This document shows positions 53,782 through 63,452 of a stretch of 64,000 nucleotides of DNA, one piece after another. Positions within the stretch are counted from its first letter, which is position 1. Every line of letters begins with the position of its first letter. A program made the position numbers and the translations under genes. Below the pieces are notes generated by a model. That model searched no databases and was not told where the DNA came from. It saw only the letters and a program-made list of their open reading frames with translations. Source of the DNA: CAVQLX01 sp963811605 (GTDB lineage: Bacteria > Desulfobacterota > Binatia > DP-6); the NCBI GenBank assembly GCA_963811605.1, contig CAWESA010000008.1, positions 186,001 to 250,000 of the forward strand, read 5' to 3'.

Positions 53782-54467
53782 ATGGCCGACGCACAGAAGA
53801 AAGCTCTCCGAACCTGGCCTCATCTCGCGAAGCGGCGCCGGCGGCCGAGCGAGTACGAGATCGTCTCGACCGATCTTCACTGGCGCACGGTCTTCCAGGA
53901 CTACTCCGAGCTCAGCCCGAGCCTGCCGATCAACTCAGTGGTACCGCCGCTACGGGCGCGAGAGCCCGCTGCGGCACGACGACTGGGACGCCTTCCGCGA
54001 CCCCGACGAGCTGATCTACCGGACCTACAACGCGATGCAGGACGGGCAGGAGTCCTACGTCGATGGCCTCCTCGACGAGTACGACGAGCTGGGGCACGAC
54101 GCGACGCTGCCGGCGGCGTGGCTCGACGCGCTGGCCCGCCTCTACACCCCGGCGCGCTACCCGCTCCACGCCGTCCAGATGGCCAGCGCCTACCTGGTCA
54201 TCATGACTCCCGCCAGCACGATCACGAACTGCGCCGCCTTCCAGATGGGGGACGCGCTGCGCTGGGTGGCACGGCTGGCGTACCGGACGCGCGAGCTGGC
54301 GAAGCGGCATCCGAGCCACGGATTCGCCGAGGCCGAGCGCCGCGTCTGGGAGACCGACCCGGCCTGGCAGGGCTTTCGCGAGCTGTGCGAGCGCATGCTC
54401 GCGACCTACGACTGGGGTGAAGCGTTCGTGGCGCTCAACGTCGTCACGAAGCCGGCGATCGAGGAGG
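53782..54467 (+). pseudogene. Truncated toluene-monooxygenase-type hydroxylase beta subunit (TmoE-like)
   Basis: The start reads MADAQKKALRTWPHLAKRRR then PSEYEIVSTDLH. After removing one T near 53934 it continues WYRRYGRESPL, WDAFRDPDELIYRTYNAMQ, DGQESYV, RYPLHAVQMASAYLV, MTPASTITNCAAFQ, LRWVARLAYRTREL, DPAWQGFREL and DWGEAFVALNVVTKP, following toluene-4-monooxygenase TmoE closely. TmoE is about 327 residues; here the sequence stops at about residue 230, exactly where the repeats begin (54468). The other subunits of such an enzyme are absent. A non-functional relic of a diiron hydrocarbon monooxygenase operon. Confidence 0.88.
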
Positions 54468-54611
54468 GCAGATAGCCGTTTCTAGCGGCAGATGGCCGTT
54501 TCTAGCGGGCTGTTTGCGGCAGATAGCCGTTTCTAGCGGGCTGTTTGCGGGCGCGGCGACATAACGCCCGATCTCGGACACGCGAGCCTCCGTCCCTCCG
54601 GTAGGACAGGA
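54468..54611. repeat. Three nested repeat copies (C1, C2, C3)
   Basis: C1 (54468-54488) is 21 bases, C2 (54488-54518) about 31, and C3 (54519-54611) the full 93, identical to copy A. All begin with GCAGAT-GCCGTTTCTAGCG (C2 has GATGG for GATAG) and end at different points, so the left end is fixed and the right end variable. They lie between the TmoE break and the IS91-type transposase gene. Confidence 0.85.
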
Positions 54612-54753
54612 CCGTCAAAGGTCGCCCGGGCCACGCCCGCCGGCCGCCAGGGCTGGTGGCCGGCGCGCGAGCGTCCGGCGGGGTCCCGCGAGGCTCAGCG
54701 GGCGACCGGGCCGGCAGGGGTCGGCCCGACGGTCCAAGCCTACGCGAGCACGA

Positions 54754-56344
54754 TCAGGCTGCCCTGCGCGGCCATGGGCCGCGCGGCGGACTGGCGTCAC
54801 CCAGGATGCCGAGGTGCGCCAGGATGCGCCGCACGACCGACGGGTCGTCGATCAGGGCGATCACCCGCATGCGGCCGCCACAACGAGGACAGGCGAGCAC
54901 GTCCACGGCAAAAACCCGCCGAAGCAGTTCCGCCCAGCTCCGGTGCCGCGACCTGGGAGCGCCGGCTGGCGGGAGTGCGGGATCCGGGCTCACCGGGCCG
55001 CGCCCGGAGATCGCGGCCGCCGGCACGGCGGTGGCCGCGGCGACCGACCCCGCCGACTCGCTCCGCGTGGTGCTGCCGGCGGTGGGCTCGCATGGCATCG
55101 GCACCTTGGCCGGTGAACTGGTCCGGGCCCCGTCGCCCACCGAGGCCTCGCCCCGGTCCGCCCGGCCATAGGCGACGGCGGCTGCCCGCGAAGCGGCGCG
55201 TGGGGCGAGAATCCCGTGGTAGATGAGCATGTTGATGCGGGGCCGCGGCGTCAGCGCGGCCAGGCGCTCGAGCAGCGTCATCGGCGCGAAGCGGAGGTGC
55301 GTGGTGCCATCGCGCCAGGGCGTCTTCAAGGTGACGAGCACCGTGCCGTCGGGTCGCAGCGTGAGCCGCTCCTGCGCGATCGGCGGGCGAAGGAGATAGC
55401 GGCAGAGCTGTTCGAGCCGCTCCCGATCCTCGCCCGGGACCGTGACGCCGGCGTGCAGGTCGAACCCGTCGCGACGGGCCTGGAGCGGCCGCGCGGACTC
55501 TACCCATGGGGCGTCGGGATCGCCGCCGAGGCGCTCGACCGGGGCGCCGGCGCGGGGCCCGAGCGGCCACCCGGCCCTGCACCGCCGCGCTCGCGAGCCC
55601 GGCGAGCGCGAGCGACTCGGCGGCGAGCGGGTCCGTCGCCTCGGCATCGCTACCGAGCCCGCGGCGCGCGAGGAGCCGGTGCACCCGCCGGGCGATCGCC
55701 GCCACCAGCCGGGCGACCTCGGCCTCCGTCGGCGGCGGCAGGCGATGGAAGCGGAGCGTGCCGTCGCCCCAGGGGGCGAACACCCCGTCGAGGCCGAGAA
55801 CGTGGTAGTGGACGTTCAGCTCCAATCCGCTCCCGAAGCGCTGCACGGCGGTCACGGTGCCGCTCTGCCCGTCAGCGACGCCGGCGTCCCGGGCGCGGCG
55901 GCGGTACCAACCGAGCACCACGCGGACGAGCACGCCGAGCACGGCGCGGCAGAGGACGTGGTCGAACGCCAGGCGGTAGCGGAGCCGGTGCGGCACGGTA
56001 AGCACCCACTGGCGGACCGGGACGAACGGCAGCACCGACTCGACGAGGTGTGCTGCCTGCTCGGCCATCCGCCGGCCGCCGCAGCTCGGGCAGATGGCCC
56101 TGGCCTTACAGGAGAACGGGACCAGGCGCTCGAACGCGCAGTCGTCGCACCGCACGCGACAGAAGCCCCGCCGGAGATCGCCGCAGCTCAGGACGTCGCG
56201 GAACTCGCGCTCGATGAAGCGCGGCACGCCGGCGCCGTCGGTGGCGGCGGCCGTCTCGTCGAGGAAGCGCGCGAGGTGCGTCCGCACGACCTCGTGGAGC
56301 ACCGTCCCTGCGGGCGACCGTGGCTCGTAGACTCCCGGCAGCAC
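54754..56344 (-). CDS. IS91-family (HUH, Y2) transposase, one frameshift
   Basis: About 530 residues when two frames are joined. The N-terminal zinc-binding domain has Cys pairs (CRVRCDDC and CPSCGG), followed by the HUH nuclease core (LNVHYHVLGLDGVF) and the conserved C-terminal half with GFDLHAGVTVPGEDRERLEQL, LCRYLLRPPIA, WRDGTTHLRF, MLIYHGILAP and CPRCGGRMRVIALI. The frame breaks near 55567; deleting one G joins VQGRVA with LGPRAGAPVERL. Such enzymes move DNA by rolling-circle transposition from a fixed origin end on the 3' side of the gene, here the side carrying the C3 repeat. Confidence 0.85.
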
Positions 56345-56699
56345 TGCCAGAGCACTGCCAAGGACGTGCCGGCGGGCGGGTGGCCCGGGCGGGATGGCCT
56401 CGCGCAGTGGAACAGCGGGCCGCTTGCGCGCCGCTGCAACGGCCAGCGAAACAGGTCGCTACGGTCGCCGCGGCCGTGGGGCGGCGGCAGTCCTTGTCCC
56501 CCGATCCATGCGCGACAAGTTCAACCCGCGACCGGCATGCATGCAATACGCCGGCACTGCCCGCGTGAGGCGGACCGGCCTCCTCACTCGGCTAGCGGCC
56601 GGTCACGACCTCGCCACGCCCGGATCGAGCATCTGGTCGCCGGCCGTGCGCCAGTGCTCTTCTGCGAGTAGCGGCTCAGCGCTCGAGCTCGGGGCGCGC
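56345..56699. other. Non-coding stretch between transposase and hydratase genes
   Basis: About 355 bases with no gene I can support. It would contain the 5' end of the IS91-type element and its junction with the chromosome, but I cannot place the boundary because no second copy is present. Confidence 0.4.
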
Positions 56700-57512
<813 letters not shown>

Positions 57513-57515
57513 GGT

Positions 57516-58673
57516 CTAGCGCTCCGAGCTCACGACCCACATGGCGAAGTATTGTGCGCCGCCGCCGTACGCGTGGCCGAGCGCGGTCTTCGCGCCTTCC
57601 ACCTGGTGCTCGCCGGCGCGTCCCATCACCTGCAGCGCCGCCTCGCCGAGCCGCAGCATGCCCGACGCACCGATCGGGTTCGTGCACAGCACGCCGCCCG
57701 ACGGGTTGATCGGCAGGTGGGCGCCGAAGCGGACCTCGCCGCGGTCCACCAGCTTCCAGCCTTCACTCTCGCCGCAGAAGCCGAGGTTCTCGAGCCACAT
57801 GGCCTCGAACCACGCGAAGGGAACGTAGATCTCCGCGGTGTCGATCTGCTTCCACGGATTCGTGATGCCGGCCTGGTCGTAGACGTGCTTGGCGCACACC
57901 TTGCCGGCCGTCGGGCTCACCTGGTCGCGTCCGGGAATCCACATGGCTTCCGCGTAGGACGCCGCGCCCCGGATCCACGCCGGCGTGCGCGGACCCTTCC
58001 TCGCGGTCTCCTCGTTCGCCACCACCAGCGCGACGGCGCCGTCCGACGACGGGCAGGTCTCGAGGTAGCGGATGGGATCCCACAGCACCGGCGAGTTCAG
58101 GACGTCGTCCACCGTCATGGGCTCGCGCAGGTGGGCGTACTGGTTGCGCCCGGCGTTGTCGCGCGCGCTCGCGGCGGTCACGGGGCCGATGTGCGGCGGA
58201 CAGCCGCTGCGCGTGATGTAGGCCCGGCAGTAGGGGGCGAAGAAGCCGCCGGCGCCGGCGACGAGGGGCGGCGTGAAGGGCATGCTGGGCGACAGCGCCC
58301 ACATCGCGTTGCCTTCCGACTGCTTCTCGAAGGCGACCGTCAGCACGCGGTCGTACAGACCCGACGCGACGTGCGTCATGGCGGTGATCGCGGTGGACGC
58401 GCCCACCGAGCCGGCGGTGTGCACGCGGAGCAGCGGCTTCAGATGGGCGCCGAGCGCTCCGGCCAGGAACTGCTCGGGCTGCATGACGCCTTCCAGCATG
58501 TCGGGCGCCTTGCCGACGACGACGGCGTCGATGTCCGTGTGCTCGAGGCCCGCGTCGGCGAGCGCACGATCGACCGCCTCGCGCACCAGCCCCGGGATGC
58601 TCACGTCGGAACGACGCGCCTTGTGGTGCGTCTGCCCGACGCCGACGACGGCGACCGGCCGCTTCACGTCCAC
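57516..58673 (-). CDS. Thiolase-superfamily protein lacking the nucleophilic Cys (Ltp2/SCP2-like), subunit 1
   Basis: 385 residues. Thiolase fold with C-terminal INPSGGVLCTNPIGASG and HAYGGGAQ. At the usual active-site Cys position the sequence is VHTAGSVGAS, with no Cys. Thiolase-like aldolases of steroid side-chain degradation (Ltp2) also lack this residue and work with DUF35 proteins, two of which are encoded upstream. It overlaps the preceding thiolase gene by 10 bases. Confidence 0.87.
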   Translation of the reverse strand: MDVKRPVAVVGVGQTHHKARRSDVSIPGLVREAVDRALADAGLEHTDIDAVVVGKAPDMLEGVMQPEQFLAGALGAHLKPLLRVHTAGSVGASTAITAMTHVASGLYDRVLTVAFEKQSEGNAMWALSPSMPFTPPLVAGAGGFFAPYCRAYITRSGCPPHIGPVTAASARDNAGRNQYAHLREPMTVDDVLNSPVLWDPIRYLETCPSSDGAVALVVANEETARKGPRTPAWIRGAASYAEAMWIPGRDQVSPTAGKVCAKHVYDQAGITNPWKQIDTAEIYVPFAWFEAMWLENLGFCGESEGWKLVDRGEVRFGAHLPINPSGGVLCTNPIGASGMLRLGEAALQVMGRAGEHQVEGAKTALGHAYGGGAQYFAMWVVSSER

Positions 58674-59785
58674 CTCCGCTCGGTTCCGAGGACCCAGACG
58701 ACGTTCTGCTGCAGGCAGTGTCCCTGCGCCGCGTGCGCGATCGCGCGCCGCGCGCCCGACACGGTGCGGTCGGCCGCGCGCCCGGAGAGCTGGCGGAAGA
58801 CCTCACCGAGTCGGATCAGGCCGGTGCTCATCACGGGATGCCCGCACAGGGCGCCGCCCGAGGGATTGATGACGGGCTTCGCCGCGCCCGCGTCGAGTCC
58901 GAGCGCCTCGCACACGATCAGCTCCTCGGCCGGGTTCGTCGCCAGCAGCTCGACCAGGTCGACGTCGCGCGCGCTGCCCAGGCCGGCCATGGCGAACGCC
59001 TTCTCGGCCGCCAGCGCGGCGCCGGCGCTGCGCGACAGGTCGCGACCGCCGATCGCCTGGAGCTCGGTGCGATGGTCGACCCCGTGGATCCACACCGGCT
59101 TGTCGCACAGCGTCTCCGCCTTGCCCTCGGCGGCGAGGACGAGGCAGGTGGCGCTCTCGCCGAGCGGCGAGAGGTAGCCGCGCCGGAAGGGCTCGATCAC
59201 CCATGGCGTCTTGCGAAGCGCATCCGCCGTCGCGGCATCGCGCAGCTGGTTGTCGGGATTGCGCGCGCCGGCGGCGCGGTTGCGCGCGGCGACGGCGGCG
59301 AAATCGGCGTCGGTCGCGCCGGTGCGGGCCTGGTAGGCGCTCGCCTGGAGCGCGGCGGTCGCGGTGGGCGTCAGGCCGAGGGGCGCCTGGTAGTACGGAT
59401 CGAGCTGCAGGTTGAGCACGCGCTCCGGCTCGCCCTCGGAGGTCTTGCCGTGTCCGCACACGATGGCGCTGTCGACCTCGCCGGTCTGGATCTTCATCCA
59501 GGCGTAGTACGTGGCGAACGAGCCGTCCATCTCGAGGTGCAGGTCCTGGCGCGGCGGCCACGAGCCCATCACGTCGAGAGCGGCCACGAAGCCGAACGGG
59601 CGGCCGTCCATGTAGTCGGCGGACGCCGACACCTGGTAGTCGATCGCGTCGCGCTCGACCCCGACCTGCGCCAGGGCCTCGCGCACGACCGGATACAGCA
59701 TCTCGGTGGACATGCGATGCTCGTCGCGCGCCACCACCGGGAGCTGCGCGAAGCCGACGACCGCGACGTTGCGGAGCGCGCTCAT
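58664..59785 (-). CDS. Thiolase-superfamily protein lacking the nucleophilic Cys (lipid-transfer-protein type), subunit 2
   Basis: 373 residues from an ATG overlapping the previous stop by 4 bases. Family segments: LEMDGSFATYYAWMKIQTGEVDSAIVCGHGKTSEG where a thiolase would carry the Cys region, ELLATNPAEELIVCEALG, INPSGGALCGHPVMSTGLIRLGE, and C-terminal HAAQGHCLQQNVVWVLG. No nucleophile Cys in the S/A-rich turn. Paired with the gene at 57516, it suggests a two-subunit thiolase-like aldolase or acyltransferase. Confidence 0.86.
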   Translation of the reverse strand: MSALRNVAVVGFAQLPVVARDEHRMSTEMLYPVVREALAQVGVERDAIDYQVSASADYMDGRPFGFVAALDVMGSWPPRQDLHLEMDGSFATYYAWMKIQTGEVDSAIVCGHGKTSEGEPERVLNLQLDPYYQAPLGLTPTATAALQASAYQARTGATDADFAAVAARNRAAGARNPDNQLRDAATADALRKTPWVIEPFRRGYLSPLGESATCLVLAAEGKAETLCDKPVWIHGVDHRTELQAIGGRDLSRSAGAALAAEKAFAMAGLGSARDVDLVELLATNPAEELIVCEALGLDAGAAKPVINPSGGALCGHPVMSTGLIRLGEVFRQLSGRAADRTVSGARRAIAHAAQGHCLQQNVVWVLGTERRWT

Positions 59786-60282
59786 AGGCGGTGGATGAAC
59801 GACTCGAGCGGCGCGTCGGGCTCGCCGCTGGGACGGAAGTAGAGGATGTCCTCGTGGTCGCCCTGGCGCTCGCCGTCGGGCTTCCACACCGCCTCGACCC
59901 GCATGCCCATGCGCACGTCCTCGGCCTTGCATTCCTGGATGGCCGCGAAGATCGAGATGTCGGCGCCGTCGAGCGCCACCGACGAGGCGACGTAGGGCAG
60001 CTCGAGGTCGCGACCGATCACGGGGATGTTGACGATGCAGAAGGTGGTGACGATGCCGCGATCGGACACCTCGACGAGCTCGTCGCAGGGCGCGAAGCTC
60101 TCCGGCGAGCTGACGATCGGCATGACGAACACCTTGCCGGTCTTCGAGTCCTTCGAGCCGAGGATCTTCTTGTCCTTCAGCGCGCGCAGATAGAGCGCCC
60201 GGTAGTCGCCCGCGACGTAGTGGTACGGCAGCCGGACGTTGGCGTCGATGTACTTGACGGGCTCCTTGGGCGGTTCGTCCAT
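59782..60282 (-). CDS. DUF35 OB-fold protein (thiolase partner) 2
   Basis: 166 residues. The layout fits DUF35/ChsH2-type proteins: N-terminal helix (YRALYLRALKDKKILGSKDS), a degenerate rubredoxin-like segment without the zinc cysteines, and an OB-fold beta barrel (GIVTTFCIVNIPV, ASSVALDGADISIF, MGMRVEAVW). Such proteins bind the thiolase and help hold the acyl-CoA substrate. It lies 21 bases after the first DUF35 gene. Confidence 0.83.
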   Translation of the reverse strand: MDEPPKEPVKYIDANVRLPYHYVAGDYRALYLRALKDKKILGSKDSKTGKVFVMPIVSSPESFAPCDELVEVSDRGIVTTFCIVNIPVIGRDLELPYVASSVALDGADISIFAAIQECKAEDVRMGMRVEAVWKPDGERQGDHEDILYFRPSGEPDAPLESFIHRL

Positions 60283-60303
60283 GGTGGTCCTTCAGGCGGT
60301 CCT

Positions 60304-60762
60304 TCAGTCGATGAGCCGGAAGCCGGCGATGTCGCGGATCGAGCCACAGCGCTCCTCGTCGGACCGCCACGTCGCCTCGACGCGCGAGCCGACACGCACG
60401 CGCTCGCATCCCTCGGTGACGATGTGGGGCAGGGCGGTGTCGGCGCCGTCGAGCTTCACCAGGACGAACGCGAACGGCGCCGGCGCTGGATGGAGGCCCT
60501 CGACGGCCTCATGCACGACGGCCACCGCCGTCACGACGCCGGTGTTCGCGACCGCGACCCACTCGCCGCCCTCGGCGCCGGTGGTCTCGGAGTAGCCGAC
60601 TGGCGGCACCACGACGCCCTGACCCGGCGTGCGCTGGCCCCAGATGCGGCCTTGCTCCTTCAGCCCGGCGAGGAAGCGGCCGATGGTCTCCCCCGTCGAG
60701 TGCTTGTAGGGGAACTCCATCGTCGTGTCGGCGAACATCGGGGCGACGGCGGGAGCAGCCAT
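60304..60762 (-). CDS. DUF35 OB-fold protein (thiolase partner) 1
   Basis: 152 residues. YKHSTGETIGRFLAGLKEQGRIWGQRTPGQGVVVPP is the typical opening, again without the CxxC zinc ribbon (VVVPPVGYSETTG). The OB-fold follows (GVVTAVAVVHEAV, FAFVLVKLDGADTALPHIV, GSRVEATW). It is the first gene of the operon. ATG at 60762 is used; an internal ATG at 60720 begins the conserved part and may be the true start. If transcription begins where the upstream promoter predicts, the leader is only a few bases. Confidence 0.82.
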   Translation of the reverse strand: MAAPAVAPMFADTTMEFPYKHSTGETIGRFLAGLKEQGRIWGQRTPGQGVVVPPVGYSETTGAEGGEWVAVANTGVVTAVAVVHEAVEGLHPAPAPFAFVLVKLDGADTALPHIVTEGCERVRVGSRVEATWRSDEERCGSIRDIAGFRLID

Positions 60763-60773
60763 GAGGCCACGTG

Positions 60774-60802
60774 GGGTAGTGCAACGAACGAACGTTTGTC
60801 AA
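60774..60802 (-). promoter_or_regulatory. Promoter with near-palindromic operator before the DUF35-thiolase operon
   Basis: On the minus strand a -35 TTGACA (60802-60797) precedes a weak -10 (CTACCC, 60779-60774) at 17 bases. The -35 is overlapped by ACGAACGTTTGT (plus strand 60788-60799), a 12-base near-palindrome (one mismatch) preceded by another ACGA unit. The AACGTT-centred form resembles operators of TetR-type regulators of lipid catabolism. No regulator gene is adjacent. Confidence 0.45.
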
Positions 60803-60891
60803 GGCGCGCGAGACCCTGGCGCGTGTCGACCTCCACCGGGACGCCGGTCGCGAAGCTCAGCGGCGGTCGCGCGCCTTGCGATCGCTCACGC

Positions 60892-61461
60892 TCAGCCGGG
60901 CGGTTGCTCCTCGGCGCGCTTCCGCACCCCCCGCGCCGCCGTCAGGTAGGACTCGCGCGTGGCCTGGCCGAGGGCGCCGAGGGAGAGACCCTGCGCCTGC
61001 TTCACCACGAAGAGCGCCTTCACGAGGCAGCGCTTCTTGTCCGGTGAGTCCTCGAACTTGTAGTAGCCGTCGTTGTAGGTCAGGTCACTGCTCAGGGTCT
61101 TGAACTGGATCTCCCGCTTGTCGGGATCGAACATCCATTCGACCTTGGCATTCGCCTGCCGTCCGATGACGTCCTGCGCGATCTGGACGGTCTTCGAGCG
61201 CTCGGTCTTGCCGAGGAGCTGCACGCGCTGGACGCCCGGGATGAAATCCGGGTAGTGCTCGACGTCGACCAGGGCGTCGTACACGCGCCGGCACGGGGCG
61301 TCGACGAGCGACCAGTAGTCGAGCTCGACGAAGCCGTCCCGGTCGGTGACCTTCTCGCGCACCAGCAGGTCTTCCGGGCCGTTCCAGTCGACGCCGCGAT
61401 CGCAGGCCGTGGCCAGCACGCTGGCGAGCAGGACGCACGAAGCACGCGATACGCGGCGCAT
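60892..61461 (-). CDS. SRPBCC/START-like lipoprotein
   Basis: 189 residues. Lipoprotein signal ends LASVLATAC near residue 20. The rest, EKVTDRDGFVELDYWSLVDAPCRRVYDALVDVEHYPDFIPGVQRVQLL, is a polyketide-cyclase/coenzyme-Q-binding-like helix-grip domain that binds hydrophobic ligands. It would sit at a membrane facing the periplasm and could carry a lipid or sterol-like molecule; that is inference. Same strand as the DUF35 operon, about 90 bases before its promoter. Confidence 0.78.
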   Translation of the reverse strand: MRRVSRASCVLLASVLATACDRGVDWNGPEDLLVREKVTDRDGFVELDYWSLVDAPCRRVYDALVDVEHYPDFIPGVQRVQLLGKTERSKTVQIAQDVIGRQANAKVEWMFDPDKREIQFKTLSSDLTYNDGYYKFEDSPDKKRCLVKALFVVKQAQGLSLGALGQATRESYLTAARGVRKRAEEQPPG

Positions 61462-61621
61462 GGACCACCTCCGGTCAGGCGCGGTCGGTCGTGGCGTCTC
61501 GCCCGTACCACCGTGCTGGACGGGCGGTCAACACATCACGAACCGGCCTGCGCGGGACCGGCGGGGGGCGAACGCCGCCGGCGGCCGGCGGTCGTCTCGC
61601 CACCCCGGACGTCGGCCGGCG

Positions 61622-63049
61622 TCACTGCGCCGCGTTCGCCAGATCGAGCTCCCAGTACAGGAAGTTCGTGGTCTGCTCGAGGATCTCGGTGCGGTGCTGG
61701 GCGTAGGGGACGTGTCCGGCGCCGACCCACGTCGTCAGGAAGGAATCGAGGCCCGCGCTGATCGCCGCGCTGTTCGTCGTCACCGCCCACTGGTAGGGCA
61801 CGATCACGTCCGCCGTGCCATGGAACAGCAGGCTCGGCGCGTCGCCGGAATCGACGGTGACGAGGAGGGACGCCCCCGAGAGGGACACGGCGGCGCCAAC
61901 CGCCGCCGTCTGGTCCTCGCTGGAGCGGAATCCCACGTTGAGCGCCGTGATCGCGCCGGCGCTCGAGCCGCCGATCGCGATGCGGTCCGGGTCGATCCCG
62001 TAGGTCGCCGCGTTGGTGCGCAGGAAGCGCACCGCGGTCTGCGCATCGGCCAGCGCCTCCTGGATCGCCGTGATGCAGTTCGCGGTCGGCGCCGAGGCGG
62101 TGCAGCCTCCGGGCTCCAGGCGATAGTTGATGGAGACGTTCACGTAGCCCTTCCGGGAGAACGTGGTGGCCTCGTCGACCAGCTCGGGCGAGGTCTTGTC
62201 GCCGGAGGAGAACGAGCCGCCGTGCACCCAGACGATGGCAGGCCGCTGCGTCACCGCGTCGCCGGTCGGCTCGTAGAGATCGAGACGGAGGGTGATGGTC
62301 TGGCCTGCGATGTTCGTGGCGCTCCCGTAGGTCACGTCGCTGGTCGTGCCCGCCGCGGCGAAGACCAGGTCGCGGTAGCGCAGCGGCGCGGCCCCGGGCG
62401 GCGGGATGAACGGCAGCCCGAGGGTGGTCGTCGTCGTGGACGTGGTCGTGGTGGTCGTCGTGGTCGGCGCGCACGATCCCTCGCTGGTCGGCTTCGCGAC
62501 CTTGAACAGGCTGCCGGCCTTGTTGGTCACCTGGCCGGTCGCGAACTGGACGCTGTACGAGTCTCCCCCGCCGAGCGCGAGGAACGCGCAGCCGGCCGAG
62601 CCGGGGTTCGGCGGCACGACGTCGACCTCGCCACCCTTGCCGTCGATGGTGAGCTTGATCTGGAACGTGCCCCCCTTGAGCTTGATCTGGGCGCTCTTCA
62701 CGGGGCCGTTCTCGAATTTCCCGTCCTTGTACTTGAACCCCTTCACCGCATCGCCGGTCCAGAACGGCTTCTGCTTGGCGGGGCTGATGCCGGCGGGCAG
62801 CACGAACGCCTGGTTGCTCGACGTGGCGCCGTCGACGCTGATCGTCACGGTCGCGCCGTCGATGGTCGGGTCGCCCACCAGCGTGTCGTCGCTCGCGGTC
62901 TCCTTCGCCTTGACGGTGATCTTGCGTTTGGCGGGGGTGCCGGGATCCTTGACGATCAGCGTGGTCCCGCGCACGGTCTGATCGGCCGCATGAGCGGGTG
63001 GAAGTACCGGCAGGACAAGGAGTCCCACGAGCAGCAGGCCGCGCGTCAT
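61622..63049 (-). CDS. Secreted alpha/beta hydrolase with N-terminal beta module and Thr-rich linker
   Basis: 475 residues. Signal peptide of about 21 residues; residues 25-190 form a beta module resembling the C-terminal module of the B12-locus proteins (TTLIVKDPGTPAKRKITVKA, PAGISPAKQKPFW, KGGTFQIKL). A run of Thr/Ser around residue 200 links it to a carboxylesterase domain with oxyanion WVHGGSFSSGDK and catalytic IGGSSAGAI; His is expected in the AGHVPY region. Encoded Thr run appears as repeated GTC/GTG at 62420-62465. Likely degrades extracellular esters. Confidence 0.82.
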   Translation of the reverse strand: MTRGLLLVGLLVLPVLPPAHAADQTVRGTTLIVKDPGTPAKRKITVKAKETASDDTLVGDPTIDGATVTISVDGATSSNQAFVLPAGISPAKQKPFWTGDAVKGFKYKDGKFENGPVKSAQIKLKGGTFQIKLTIDGKGGEVDVVPPNPGSAGCAFLALGGGDSYSVQFATGQVTNKAGSLFKVAKPTSEGSCAPTTTTTTTTSTTTTTLGLPFIPPPGAAPLRYRDLVFAAAGTTSDVTYGSATNIAGQTITLRLDLYEPTGDAVTQRPAIVWVHGGSFSSGDKTSPELVDEATTFSRKGYVNVSINYRLEPGGCTASAPTANCITAIQEALADAQTAVRFLRTNAATYGIDPDRIAIGGSSAGAITALNVGFRSSEDQTAAVGAAVSLSGASLLVTVDSGDAPSLLFHGTADVIVPYQWAVTTNSAAISAGLDSFLTTWVGAGHVPYAQHRTEILEQTTNFLYWELDLANAAQ

Positions 63050-63206
63050 CGATTCCCCCCCTGTTCGGCGTCGGCGTCGGGCCGAAGCGCGCGGAGACTA
63101 CCATCGGGCCCGCCTACAGGGTCAAGCGAATCCGGAAGGCGCGCGCTGACCGGACGCGACGCCGGCTGACCGGACGCCGCGGGCCGCTGATCGGGACGTC
63201 CCGCGC

Positions 63207-63452
63207 CTACCGAGTGGCGTCGTTCGCGCGCGGCCCGCCCAGGGCCTGCACGCGCGCGGCCGCCGTCGCCGCTTGGGGACTGTTCGGGTAGCGGCGCAGG
63301 ATCTCCCGGTACAGCTCGAGCGCGTGTGGGAGGTTGTGCTGGGTCTCCTCGAGCTGTGCGGTCTCGAGGAGGTCCCTGGCGCCGCCGCCGCAGCCGAGGA
63401 GCACGGCCGCGACCAGGGCGCCCGCGATGGCGAGCCGGGTGGCGCGTGTCAT
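63207..63452 (-). CDS. Small lipoprotein with a single TPR-like motif
   Basis: 81 residues. Lipoprotein signal with VAAVLLGC near residue 21. The mature part, LLETAQLEETQHNLPHALELYREILRRYPNSPQAATAAARV, is one to two tetratricopeptide-type helices, as in YbgF/BamD-type envelope proteins. ATG overlaps the stop of the methyltransferase gene by 4 bases, so it is translationally coupled to it. Confidence 0.7.
   Translation of the reverse strand: MTRATRLAIAGALVAAVLLGCGGGARDLLETAQLEETQHNLPHALELYREILRRYPNSPQAATAAARVQALGGPRANDATR

Noticed and set aside
55216..56671. Plus-strand frames opposite the IS91-type transposase
   Set aside because: Antiparallel shadows; zinc-ribbon and HUH motifs are on the minus strand.
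62420..62465. Simple-sequence tract of GTCGTCGTGGTC type
   Set aside because: It encodes the Thr/Ser linker of the secreted hydrolase on the minus strand.
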